In this document: piece after piece, positions 1 to 10,617 of the stretch
How positions within the stretch are numbered: position 1 is the first letter of the stretch
Layout of the letters: every line of letters begins with the position of its first letter
From: Platynereis dumerilii
Lineage: Eukaryota > Annelida > Polychaeta > Phyllodocida > Nereididae
Direction of reading: 5' to 3'
Assembly: GCA_026936325.1 (NCBI GenBank)
Contig: JAPTHN010000019.1
Span: 8,086,253-8,150,252, forward strand
DNA length: 64,000 bases
The notes under the pieces: model-generated
Databases searched by the model: none
Told to the model about the DNA's origin: nothing
Seen by the model: only the letters and a program-made list of their open reading frames with translations
Position numbers and translations under genes: made by a program

Positions 1-2350
1 TGATCATTCTTCACATATTTTTGCTTTAGTGGAATTTCTTGCATCATGACATGATCATTCTTCACATATTTTTGCTTTAGTGGAATTTCTTGCATCATGG
101 CTTGAACATTCTTCACATATTTTTGCTTTAGTGGAATTTCTTGCATCATGACATGATCATTCTTCACATATTTTTGCTTTAGTGGAATTTCTTGCATCAT
201 GACATGATCATTCTTCACATATTTTTGCTCTAATGGAATTTCTTGCATCATGACATGATCATTCTTCACATATTTTTGCTTTAGTGGAATTTCTTGCATC
301 ATGGCTTGATCATTCTTCACATATTTTTGCTTTAATGGAATTTCTTGCATCATGACATGATCATTCTTCACATATTTTTACTTTAGTGGAATTTCTTGCA
401 TCATGACATGATCATTCTTCACATATTTTTGCTTTAGTGAAATTTCTTGCATCATGGCTTGATCATTCTTCACATATTTTTGCTTTAATGGAATTTTTTG
501 CCTCATGGCTTGATCATTCTTCACATATTTTTGCTTTAGTGGAATTTCTTGCATCATGGCTTGATCATTCTTCACATATTTTTGCTTTAGTGGAATTTCT
601 TGCATCATGACATGATCACTCTTTGCATACTTTTACTTCAGTGAAATTTCTTGCATCATGGCATGATCACTCTTCACATATCTTTGCTGTAGTGTAATTT
701 CTTGCATCATGGCATGATCACTCTTCACATATTTTTGCTTTGGTGAAATTTTTTGCATCATGGCATGATCACTCTTCACATATTTTTGCTTTAGTGGAAT
801 TTCTTGCATTATGGCTTGATCACTCTTTGCATACTTTTACTTTAGTGAAATTTCTTGCATCATGGCATGATCACTTTTCACATATTTTTGCTGTAGTGTA
901 ATTTCTTGCATCATGGCTTGATCACTCTTTGCATACTTTTACTTTAGTGAAATTTCTTGCATCATGGCATGATCACTCTTCTCATATTTTTGCTTTGGTG
1001 GAATTTCTTGCATCATGGCTTGATCATTCTTCACATATTTTTGCTTTAGTGGAATTTCTTGCATCATGACATGATCATTCTTCACATATTTTTGCTTTAA
1101 TGGAATTTCTTGCATCATGGCTTGATCATTCTTCACATATTTTTGCTTTAGTGGAATTTCTTGCATCATGCATGGTCATTCTTCACATATTTTTGCTTTA
1201 ATGGAATTTCTTGCATCATGACATGATCATTCTTCACATATTTTTGCTTTAGTGGAATTTCTTGCATCATGACATGATCATTCTTCACATATTTTTGCTT
1301 TAATGGAATTTCTTGCATCATGGCTTGATCACTCTTTGCATACTTTTACTTTAGTGAAATTTCTTGCATCATGGCATGATCACTCTTCACATATTTTTGC
1401 TTTAGTGGAATTTCTTGCATCATGGCTTGATCATTCTTCACATATTTTTGCTTTAGTGGAATTTCTTGCATCATGACATGATCACTCTTCACATATTTTT
1501 GCTTTAGTGGAATTTCTTGCATCATGGCTTGGTCATTCTTCACATATTTTTGCTGTAGTGTAATTTCTTGCACCATGACATGATCACTCTTCACATGTTT
1601 TTGCTGTAGTGTAATTTCTTGCATCATGGCTTGATCACTCTTTGCATACTTTTACTTTAGTGAAATTTCTTGCATCATGGCATGATCACTCTTCACATAT
1701 TTTTGCTGTAGTGTAATTTCTTGCATCATGGCTAAATCACTCGTTGCGTACTTTTACTTTAGTGAAATTTCTTGCATCATGGCATGATCACTTTTCACAT
1801 ATTTTTGCTGTAGTGTAATTTCTTGCATCATGGCATGATCACTTTTCACATATTTTTGCTGTAGTGTAATTTCTTGCATCATGGCTTGATCACTCTTTGC
1901 ATACTTTTACTTTAGTGAAATTTCTTACATCATGGCATGATCACTTTTCACATATTTTTTCTGTAGTGTAATTTCTTGCATCATGGCTTGATCACTTTTC
2001 ACATATTTTTGCTTTAGTGAAATTTCTTGTAGCACGGCAATATAATTTTTCACATATTTTTGCTTTGGTGAAATTTCTTGCATCATTGCATAACCATCCT
2101 TCACATATTTTTGCTTTGGTGAAATGTCTTGCATCATGGCATGATCATTTTTCACATATTTTTACTTTAATGAAATTTCTTGCATCATGGTTGGTCATTC
2201 TTCACATATTTTTGCTTTAGTAAAATTTCTTGTAGCATGGCATGATCCTTCTTCACATATTTTATTTTAAGTGAAATTTCTTGCATCATGGCATGATCAT
2301 TCTTGACATATTTTAGCTGTAATGAAATTTCTTGTAGCATGGTATTATCA
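1..2350. repeat. 51-bp minisatellite array (about 46 units)
   Basis: The stretch is tandem copies of a 51-bp unit built around TCACATATTTTTGC, TTTCTTGCATCATG and TGATCA, running off the left edge of the window. Units fall into variant classes (CATATTTTTGCTTTAG, GCATACTTTTACTTTAG, CATATTTTTGCTGTAG), and the last two often alternate, giving a 102-bp higher-order dimer between about 820 and 1960. Units become more diverged after about 2000, as expected at an array edge. Fifty-one is 17 codons, so the minus strand reads as a 17-residue repeat beginning MMQEI, but one common variant class carries CAA to TAA at a fixed position, so no long frame survives. I read it as non-coding satellite rather than an exon. 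Confidence 0.93.
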
Positions 2351-3178
2351 TTCTTTGCACATTTGTGCTTCAGTGAAAATATCTTTGGTTTAGTTATTGT
2401 TAATACAGTATGTTCTCTTGGTTCTTAATATTTTCCAAGTTAGGAACGTACATTTATACCCTTATAATATTGAACTTCCAATAACTAGTAGTCCCAATTA
2501 TCAAAGCTGTACTGATTATAAGTTGACATCTTGACAACATGTCTTTTGAAATTAATTATAATCATATAATCATATATAACTGGTATTATCCAAGTTGGCA
2601 CCAACTCATGGGTTTTTTTACACTTCAAATTTTATGCGCAATCTAGTACCTTAAACTGGAAGTTACAGGGTGTTTTTAAATCAGGAACTAAGCTGTGTTC
2701 ATTATTCTTATCTTTTTCAAAACAAACGTTGGCCGGACATTAATTTTATCGATTGGTATTATCAGTTGTATAAAAAACGTAATTTGCAGTTTTTTCCATT
2801 TTTGTCAACATCATTTATAATGACATTCAAGTAATTTCTTCATTGATATTTATTGCTTTATGTTTACTACTGTCAGGCGCATGTAAGGAAGCATTTGTCA
2901 AAAAAAAAAGTTGCTACAAAATTTTTTAAACTTGGACGATAAAGGTTATCCTGGTTCTGATTCTATACTCCTTAGAAAAGTGAGGCATAGGATTCATCAT
3001 ATCTTATTGATACCGGCCTAGAGTTATTTTGTTTGCCTGATAACTTCCGTGGCTGAGTTCAGTTCCTGGCCTGGTTAGCCCATATGATATTGGACGGTTG
3101 TTTTATCCTGTGCCAAAAGTGTGCCTCAAATCATTACCATGGCCCCTGCTTGTCCTAGTAGCTCAGCTAGTGCAACTA
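2351..3178. other. AT-rich intergenic stretch
   Basis: No reading frame, RNA gene or clear repeat structure was found between the minisatellite and the first MITE. Confidence 0.5.
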
Positions 3179-3497
3179 CACTCTTAACAAGAAGGTGTTA
3201 TATGGAACTGTTAAATGTTCTATAAGCTGGTGTAGATAAGGAACCCTAAATGTTCTAAATTCAACGTTTGAAAAGGTTCCAACAGCAAACAAAAACAGCA
3301 TTAAGATAATTCAGCTGCACTGAACTCCCGCAATGGAACCCCGTTCTCTCAAGTTGGGAGGATAGGGTCCTATCATAGGGCCTTCCAACCGAGTATTGCA
3401 CCTTTTCAGTACAATTGAACCCTTAAAAAATGTCGAACCTTTTTTCTGCTGAGGGTTCTTTATATAAACCTTCAAGAACCTTTTTGCGTCAAGAGTG
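3179..3497. mobile_element. MITE, CACTCTT-ended family, copy 1
   Basis: A 319-bp non-coding element flanked by TA on both sides. The left end reads CACTCTTAACAAGAAGG and the complement of the right end CACTCTTGACGCAAAAAGG. A second copy at 25826-26140 matches over the whole length (shared cores AAGGTTCCAACAGCAAAC and GGTCCTATCATAGGGCCTTC), which fixes the limits. There is no transposase. A TA duplication fits Tc1/mariner-like elements, while CACT-type ends also resemble CMC/CACTA elements, so I leave the superfamily open. Confidence 0.75.
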
Positions 3498-3618
3498 TAG
3501 GTATATGTAAACTTCAGCCGTATCTCATGCCCATCAATCTATATGTTGCTCTATTACATTGTACTTCGGTGGATATACAGTGCTGGATTTATGTAGTGAT
3601 GTTGGCCCTGGGACCAAA

Positions 3619-3691
3619 GCGTGATTCTTTGGTCTGATGGTTAACATGCTTGCCTTCCACGCTGGGAACCAGGTTCGATTCCAGGCTCTGC
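3619..3691 (+). repeat. tRNA-Gly(UCC)-like sequence
   Basis: An A-box-like GGTCTGATGGTTAAC, an anticodon loop CTTCCAC and a B-box GGTTCGATTCC at tRNA spacing. The acceptor stem does not pair cleanly, so it is more likely a tRNA pseudogene or SINE head than a working tRNA. Confidence 0.5.
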
Positions 3692-4284
3692 TTCCCCCTC
3701 AAAACATCCACTTATAGTCTACCGTTAAAATTGTTCCTCATCCTGGAATCTAGCTCCCGCAGGTCTCGGGCCTCCTCGTGGCAGTGGGTGGTAACACTAA
3801 GGTGAAGCCCTCTATCCTTAGTGGCCAACACGAGACAGTGCGCTTGCACACGTCTCCCCGACGGAAATGGGGCAACCTGTTTGCCGTGGGTTGCGACCCG
3901 TGTCGGAGGATGAAGGGGTCCTGGTAGTTGAGTTGGGTGGGCCTAAGTTGGTTCGTCTCATACAATACACTACTTTGGCCTGGATTTCTCCCAGACGGGA
4001 GGCTGGATTGGCCCGGTCCAGTCAAGCGGCTTGTCATGTTGTCACTAGGACTTCGGTCCTATTTGGCCATGGCTGATGGGTCAATCTAAGAAGGTTCTGA
4101 CCAAGTCTACATGCTGGCCATGTTTTAAATATGATTGCAGCTGTATCTCTTACCAAGCCTTCTACGAGTATATCCCCCATGTATCCCTGGACTAGGGTAC
4201 TGGGCGCAGCCCTACCCATACTAGTCCCCCTTGTTGGGCTCCTTGGTGGGTGGGGAGCATGGGGGATGAACATCACAAATTCCT

Positions 4285-6063
4285 ATGGCATACTCTCTTC
4301 CTAATTCACAGTCTCGACTAAAACGGCAGCGGTCATCTTCGGATGACTGTATCGACCCGGAACTTCTAAATCGACAAACGACAACACGAAAGTCGGAGTA
4401 CCGACACAGGTACATAGTGTTCAAACCAACTAACAGGCTATCTCCCTTCGCCATCTACAAGACCATACTTCAAGAAGTTGGCGAACCTGCAGAGACAACG
4501 TTACAGAGAGATGGAACCGTCCTATTTAAGACCAGAAACGACGACCAGACTCGGAAACTCCTTAGGCTGAAAGATGTTGCAGGTACACAGGCAATAATCG
4601 AGCCTCATCGGACCTTGAATACTTCCAAGAGAGTGGTTTTCTCCTCCCTTAGCTATTTAGACTCGGACGACGATTTACAAGAATGGTTTGAAACTTTTAC
4701 TGATGTCATTCATTTTCATAGAATCCCACAGAGGGATAATCGGGAGCTTCTTATCTTGACTTTTTCAGACACGACTCTTCCAGAGAGTGTCAAAGTTATA
4801 TGGGAGCAATGTAAGGTACGACCTTACATCCCCAATCCAAGAAGATGCTATAAATGTCAACGTTTCGGTCATCTGAGTAAGTGGTGCCGACGACAAGAAG
4901 CTTGTGGACACTGTGGATCCCAGGACCACGTTCAATCAAAGGAACAACCTTGCTCATCCCCTCCTCTTTGTGTCAATTGTAAGGAAGATCATCCCTCTTA
5001 CAGCAAAACGTGTAAACAATGGACGAAAGAAAAAGAAATCCTCACATTTAAGGCAACCCACGCGATATCTTTTCCAGAGGCGAGAAGGATTGTGGACCAG
5101 CACACAGGAATCCCCAGCTATGCGGACATGGCGGGTTATCCACAACCTCAACATCATGCGACCCCAAGACGACGGCTACAACTCGAAGAACACAGCATCA
5201 ACAGATCACACCAACAACACACAGAGAACACAGAAGACACAAACAGACACTCGGGAAGAACAATTGAAAAATCCACTCCACAGACAACCTCAACCACACA
5301 ACGGCCTACTTCCCAGGCAGACCTTGAACAACCACACCCATCAGCTGGCACCACAGCTCCTCATGAGGTAGCAATGGACGAAGAACACGCAACTAAAACA
5401 GACACAAAAGAGGACAATGAAGACTCAGATGATGACAGAAGCACAACACCCGACAATGAATCCATGGAAGCAGAAGATGAAGAGGCAGAAAAGGAACAGG
5501 TTCCGGAGGTTCCACAGGGAGCAGGAAAAGAAGAAGGTCCAGAGAATCCACAGGAAGAAGAAACAGCCGAGAGTCAAGAGGAAGTAAGGGAAGACCATTC
5601 ACCAGACAAGGAAGCAGAACGAAAGAAAGAAACTAACGAAAAGGAACGACAACCCGTTGACGAAAGAAAAGACAAGCCACCTCCAGAACAGATCACTTAC
5701 AAAGAATATCTCCTCCGCTTCCTTCAAGGAAGAGTACCAAATGGAGACATTCAACGACCAATGTTTGTACAAAAATACCTGAATCTGGCAGTTGCATATC
5801 TTCTACCAATGCCTGGCTTTGACAAAATGTGTGCCAAACTGAAGGAGCGAACTAAAGAAAAGATGTACAGTTGGCCATCAGACACCTTTGCAACAAAAAA
5901 AGACATACTTGATCTAGTCACTCAGTATGATTTCACTGACGATTTTTATGGAGCTCTTATTGTTTTGATTCAACATGATTTTTTCTTTGTTTCTACGAAA
6001 GTGATACAAGAACAAATAGAAAGACAAACAAACACAAAGACAAAGACAGGAAAAACAAAATAA
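4285..6063 (+). CDS. LINE ORF1, gag-like zinc-knuckle protein (592 aa)
   Basis: Predicted RNA-binding ORF1 protein of a non-LTR retrotransposon, the type found in I/Jockey-like clades. The N-terminal 30 residues are basic and Ser-rich; about 40-180 resembles the RRM/pre-knuckle region of such proteins; about 188-245 holds three cysteine-rich knuckles, including CYKCQRFGHLSKWC (C-x2-C-x4-H-x4-C) and CGHCGSQDH; about 350-470 is an acidic, Glu-rich low-complexity region; the last 110 residues form a predicted globular end starting near YKEYLLRFLQ. The frame is uninterrupted, so this copy could still encode protein. Against the second copy (21976-23715) the first 280 or so residues are nearly identical while the C-terminal domain differs strongly, which is unusual for two copies of one element. 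ORF2 is absent. Confidence 0.85.
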   Translation: MAYSLPNSQSRLKRQRSSSDDCIDPELLNRQTTTRKSEYRHRYIVFKPTNRLSPFAIYKTILQEVGEPAETTLQRDGTVLFKTRNDDQTRKLLRLKDVAGTQAIIEPHRTLNTSKRVVFSSLSYLDSDDDLQEWFETFTDVIHFHRIPQRDNRELLILTFSDTTLPESVKVIWEQCKVRPYIPNPRRCYKCQRFGHLSKWCRRQEACGHCGSQDHVQSKEQPCSSPPLCVNCKEDHPSYSKTCKQWTKEKEILTFKATHAISFPEARRIVDQHTGIPSYADMAGYPQPQHHATPRRRLQLEEHSINRSHQQHTENTEDTNRHSGRTIEKSTPQTTSTTQRPTSQADLEQPHPSAGTTAPHEVAMDEEHATKTDTKEDNEDSDDDRSTTPDNESMEAEDEEAEKEQVPEVPQGAGKEEGPENPQEEETAESQEEVREDHSPDKEAERKKETNEKERQPVDERKDKPPPEQITYKEYLLRFLQGRVPNGDIQRPMFVQKYLNLAVAYLLPMPGFDKMCAKLKERTKEKMYSWPSDTFATKKDILDLVTQYDFTDDFYGALIVLIQHDFFFVSTKVIQEQIERQTNTKTKTGKTK

Positions 6064-6151
6064 TTACCAAACACCAATCCAACTGAATTATTAACTCCCT
6101 TGCTACAAACCAAGGATGTCTCTAAATAGCCCAAAAAGGTGCTGATGAGAC

Positions 6152-6231
6152 CACAGGGGCTTCTGCAACAACTTTAATGTGTTTATATACATTATAATAT
6201 ATCAATCAAAATTTGTTCAAAATCCCCTGTG
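6152..6231. mobile_element. 80-bp hAT-like micro-MITE in the LINE tail
   Basis: Ends are CACAGGGG and CCCCTGTG, and it is flanked by the perfect 8-bp duplication GATGAGAC (6144-6151 and 6232-6239). The sister LINE tail near 23850 has one uninterrupted GATGAGAC followed by GTAAAACAC, an empty site that confirms a recent insertion. Eight-base duplications with CA-G-rich ends are the hallmark of hAT elements. Confidence 0.82.
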
Positions 6232-6283
6232 GATGAGACGTAAAGAACAAACACACACACACACACACACATCCTGGAATCTA

Positions 6284-7071
6284 ACCCGGGACCTTCGATG
6301 GGACAGGCTATTAATTTATTATTTCAAAATTTGTTGATGATTAAGTTTATTAGCTTTCATGGTTGTAACTTAATGTGGTCCAGTTTTTGGTCCGATCAAC
6401 ATGATCAAGGAAATATAGATAAAACATAAAAGATGTCCTGTATAGCTATCTCTTTTATGGTTTTATTGCAGAACAATTTATGGTGTGTTAAATTCCTAAA
6501 ACATCAGGATCTAATGGTCTGAAACTGGAATGATTTTATATATAAACTGATCAAAGAGGTGGGTCATTTGAAGTGAGGATGGATTGTGAGCATTTGTGAC
6601 TATGAACTAGTGTGTTGATTTGTGCAGCTAATGAGTTCTTGCATCAGATTCTGGATTTACACATTGTATGGATTTAGAGGTTAATCGAAAGCAGTTTGAG
6701 AAATCATTGCAATTTAAAGGTAAGGGTTAAAAATATATATGTTTCTTGCTAATTTTTCTGCTGTGGTGCTATGAAAATAATATGAAACTCTCTTAAAGAA
6801 AAAGATTTGAAGAAAATAATATGACTCTTAAAAATAAAACGAATTTAAAAGCAACCATGTTCGATAGGATAGCTGCCAGAAAATAAATTAGATGACTATC
6901 CTGCTAAATATTGTTGTACAATGATACTATGTATGTGCTGCTTTCTTTTCCCAATTGTCTTTATTCATACAAACTTGGGATTCACTGGTTCACCAATTTA
7001 CAAAGTTGACCATTATGCCACATATCTTCCAAAATACAGTTTTTACCCTCAGTGAGTGCCACTGTTGAAAG
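6284..7071. other. intergenic, AT-rich
   Basis: No credible gene, RNA or structured repeat seen. ORFs here are short and unconvincing. Confidence 0.5.
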
Positions 7072-7345
7072 GATGAACATTTGCTTGACACTCTAATGTG
7101 TTTGAATTTGTCAAGCGAATTGTCAGTTCGATGTCAGTGAGATGTCAATGCCTTGTCAGTCCGATTGCTTTGCTGTCCATGTTTTGTGCAATACGTCAAG
7201 TTGGAGACTAGATTAAGTAGAAAACAGTCTCATCGATCACAATATGGAGAAATGGGCAGATATTTTGGTCCTTCATGCAACGTAACACCTTTTTTGCCTC
7301 TGTTTTATCAGGAGGTTATAGTCTTTGTGCCCCAAAGATAAGCTT
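7072..7345 (+). repeat. dispersed repeat, copy 1 (inverted copy at 27795-28085)
   Basis: Contains TTTTGTGCAATACGTC and GTGCCCCAAAGATAAGCT. The reverse complement of both motifs, with the same spacing and similar sequence between, occurs at 27795-28085 inside intron 1 of the transporter gene. Non-coding; ends and family not determined. Confidence 0.65.
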
Positions 7346-7527
7346 GGTTTTTTTATGTAATTGTATTTTTTATGAAAAGCCAGTTTCACTTTAGAACATG
7401 CAATTTGTGAGTCACGATAGCTGATGAGGTGTCTTACTTTATATTAGCATCTATTTATAGGTACTGTTCTTTCTATCATGATTGAGGGCATCATGTATGA
7501 AATTGAAACACCTCTATGGTAGGGCTG

Positions 7528-7625
7528 CACTCTAAAAAAATTCAGACAAAATTGGTTTTTTAGATTCAAAATGGTTTTTTGAAAAACCAAATTTCAATGC
7601 AAAAAACCAACATGGATTTTTTTTT
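7528..7625 (+). mobile_element. palindromic MITE, half copy
   Basis: Left half of the 189-bp palindromic family: begins CACTCTAAAAAAATTCAG and runs to the hairpin centre, then stops. It lies about 275 bp before the complete copy at 7899-8087. Confidence 0.75.
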
Positions 7626-7824
7626 TAATTCTTATTCCGGGAGAAACTGAGAAATTTCTTGAACATCATCATGCTCATGAGTAACACTGAAGCTTTAATA
7701 TTATTTGAAGTGAGTATGCATAATGCTTTTTTTTTTAGAATATGAGAAATTTTTTTTTTTGAGATCCTGTCTCAAATATGTGTTGGGATTTTTCATAGAT
7801 TTTCATCTCAGTGGATGAGAGAAT

Positions 7825-7885
7825 ACCCACTTCCAAAAGCAGTGTGGATGAAGATGTTTAACATTGACTCAATGGGAAAACAAAA
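7825..7885 (+). repeat. short dispersed repeat
   Basis: The string around AACATTGACTCAATGGGAAA resembles the inverted pair near 28945 and 29262 in the transporter gene (core AGCATTGACCCAATGGCAAA as read on one strand). Origin unknown. Confidence 0.5.
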
Positions 7886-7898
7886 TTTATTTCGCATA

Positions 7899-8087
7899 CA
7901 CTCTAAAAAATGTCGGGACAAAATTGGTTTTTTAGATTCAAAATGGTTTTTTGAAAAACCAAATTTCAATGCAAAACCAACATGGATTTTAAAAAAAATC
8001 CATGTTGGTTTTTTGCATTGAAATTTGGTTTTTCAAAAAACCATTTTGAATCTAAAAAACCAATTTTGTCTGAAATTTTTTAGAGTG
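7899..8087. mobile_element. 189-bp palindromic MITE, complete copy
   Basis: Almost the whole element is one inverted repeat: CACTCTAAAAAATGTCGGG ... complement, with arms of about 90 bp meeting at an A/T-rich centre (GATTTTAAAAAAAATC). It is flanked by TA on both sides. Other copies lie at 7528, 16891 and 34973. No coding capacity. Confidence 0.88.
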
Positions 8088-8089
8088 TA

Positions 8090-9306
8090 CTTACAATCAG
8101 CACTGTGCATTCCCAGCAAGCACTCTAATGTTAAAACGACCTTTAAAAGTATTAATTTATTTTCATTCAATCCGAGTTAAAATTACACTTTGTTGAATGT
8201 TCCATTGACACTAAAATCAGAACCATCTACTGATGTTGGGGTTCAATGTTTGAAAAATTTTCATTTTCAGTGAATGTGAAATATTTTTCTAATGTTAGGT
8301 TCTAACATTGATTCAATGTTTTATAAACGTTATGTGCTTGCTGTGAATTGGTTCTAAGTTTGTTTAAGAAAGAAATAAACAAATGGACATTTACTTCCTC
8401 AAACTTGAACGTTCTTATTGGTGACCTTTCTGTTTGTGTATATACCTACATATTCCTGCTTTGCTATATCCTTATTTCATTGAATGGAATAGTTGCTATT
8501 AAGTCGTATTTTATCTGGACGGGCATACAACTACTATAGGATACTTGCCTGGAATACATGAATGAATCCGAAAATGTATGAGTTAATTGAATTGAAATTT
8601 GAATTTATAAATTAAATATATGGAGAAAAAACTTTAAATTATGCAAGACTAATAGGCTATATATTCCCAACTTTTTAAAGTGCTTTTGCATTGATTGTGA
8701 TTGTCTAATTTTTTTTTTGGGGGTAAAAATCACTCAGTGAAATCGACTGAGGTAGAATTGTTAAGGTAACATATATACCATGATCCAAGGGATATTTTAA
8801 ATCAAAGAGATGGCCGTAGGCGTACGGCGCGCGCGATGTTTGGGGGGCGAGCGACATTTGCCCGAATTTCAAGATCTAGATTTAATACCATTTCAAATGA
8901 AATTGCCTGGAAATCATTAATTTTCAATAGTGAATATTCAGTCATCTGCCCAAATTTTTTTGCCTTTTTGCCCGAATCTTACTGTTTCCCAAACTTTTAG
9001 GGGGGCGATTGCCCCCCCTGTCCCCCCCCCCTCCGATACGCCTATGGAGATGGCCTGTAATCAGTCAAAAATACTTTTGAGACTTTCCCACAGGAGGAGT
9101 TTATTCAAAGAATTGGTGCAAAAAATTAGGAAGTTGAAGTCCAGTCAATATGGTTCTCTAATTACCATAGCAACCAACCAGCTCGACTCTGATTGGCCCA
9201 AATAGTATTTTCTCAACATGTTCCACACTGACTTTATTTGTAAAGTGGTAAAAATTTATTACCTTTATGCAATGAAAATGCAACATATTCTGAAGAATAC
9301 ATGTTC
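8090..9306. other. intergenic, includes C/G homopolymer runs
   Basis: No gene seen. Around 9000-9050 there is a G-rich then C-rich run (GGGGGGCGATTGCCCCCCC) that can pair with itself; similar phrases recur in the window near 38020-38160 and 50790, suggesting a degraded short repeat family. Confidence 0.45.
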
Positions 9307-10193
9307 TACACCGATTGCCAAATTATTAGGAAGCAATGATTTTTTGCCCTAAAGTATTTGGAATATTTTAATTTCCTTCACCCACAAGAGTGGGCTAGAG
9401 TAGAAGATTATTCTGTGAAAATTTTGTCCCATTCCATTCACGCAGTCAGAAGTTATGGTATTATTAGAGGTTTTGGGTGTGCCAAGATATTAGGAACAGT
9501 GGCACGTTGCATTCAAATATAGACAAAAAATTTAAAATCAAGGATGATAATGGCCTGGATATATTCCTGATATTAATTTTCATAAAGTTATTCCATATTC
9601 GGAAGCTTTAATGGTTTTCAGTTTGAAGCAATCCACTTTATTCTGTTCCATTGGAATACCATTGGATTTAGCTAAAATTCCAAAAACAAAGCTTCACCTG
9701 AATTGGAAATTAATAATTTTAGTAAAAACACTCCTCCGAATGTTATCTGATGCCATTGACTTTGTCCTATGCTGATTTCAGCCAATTCTGGCCTTTGTAC
9801 TTGAATACAAAGCAATTCAAAAACTTGTCAAATGTCTCTTAACTAACTCCCATTGGAATAACATTGCAATTAGGATGTGATAAATCATAAATTTTTATGC
9901 TGGTTCCATTGGGCTGTGAGAAAAGATGTATTATAGCATATCTTTAGCCATTAATACCAGCAGTTTACTGGGCACCCCATACTGAAGAGTGTCAGCAACA
10001 GTTCACCCCAGCTTTAAGTAATATGAGGTGGAGCAGTGAGAAATAACTTATCATTGCAAATACTTCAAGTTGTTGCATTTATCTCAAAATACACCTGCCA
10101 ATTCGGAAATTGATGATTGATCCACCAAAAAAAGTTTCTAATACAATTTAAGCTGTAGGTGAGTTGTCATGATTGATATAGACTAGTGGACGA

Positions 10194-10346
10194 TGTAATG
10201 GATCTCGCTAGGTGTCGCCCTAGTCAGCGTTTTATGCGTTCATGCCATCTGGTGTATTTGTAAAGAACTATAATAAACTACTTCCGGCTTCTCCACAGAC
10301 TGATTCGTTTCCATCTTAATTTCAATAACTTTATGAAGCATCTACA
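10194..10346 (+). repeat. left LTR (153 bp)
   Basis: Begins TGTAATGGATCTCGC and ends GCATCTACA; same sequence at 15384-15536. Contains AATAAA (in CTATAATAAACTACTTCC), a possible polyadenylation signal. Confidence 0.95.
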
Positions 10347-10617
10347 TGGTGTCAGGAAGAGCCCAAACGAGCGTCCACACGATGAAACGTTTCAAGTAAA
10401 AGCATAGAACACTCGGTTCCCAAAAACAGTGGTGAAAGGCAAGCAGAAGTCAATATTTTAAGCATTTTAGTGTGCACCTCGTGGCTGTAGACACTCAGAA
10501 AGCACGTGTTTGACAGTTCATGAGCATGCTATGACATTGGTACTACATATTCGTAGTCAGGAATCATCAAATTGAAGCATCCAGTTGTATTGCTGTATCC
10601 AGTTGTGTCTCGCTTAA

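Larger units (their letters stand above)
3740..6283 (+). mobile_element. ORF1-only LINE, copy 1, with TSD
   Basis: A retrotransposed unit flanked by the direct repeat ATCCTGGAATCTA (3740-3752 and 6271-6283), with the body at 3753-6270. It has a 532-bp 5-prime leader, one long ORF (4285-6063) and a 3-prime tail ending in (AC)n. The 5-prime end coincides within a few bases with that of the copy at 21444, so both appear full length at that side. No ORF2 (endonuclease, reverse transcriptase) lies between ORF1 and the tail. The tail matches that of a LINE fragment ending near 61310. The closest known analogy is mammalian HAL1, which keeps ORF1 of L1 and moves using L1 enzymes. An 80-bp insertion interrupts the tail at 6152-6231. 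Confidence 0.85.

Noticed and set aside
378-1627. Minus-strand ORFs of 76-93 residues made of the 17-residue MMQEI repeat
   Set aside because: They are by-products of a 51-bp tandem period; a regularly recurring unit class carries TAA in this frame, so no continuous product exists.
3619-3691. Functional tRNA-Gly gene
   Set aside because: Boxes A and B are present but the acceptor stem does not pair; it resembles repeat-derived tRNA sequence at 15810.
3750-4454. Short ORFs in both strands of the LINE leader (repeated at 21438-22145)
   Set aside because: They lie in the 5-prime leader or antisense to ORF1, overlap one another, and are less favoured than the ORF1 frame.
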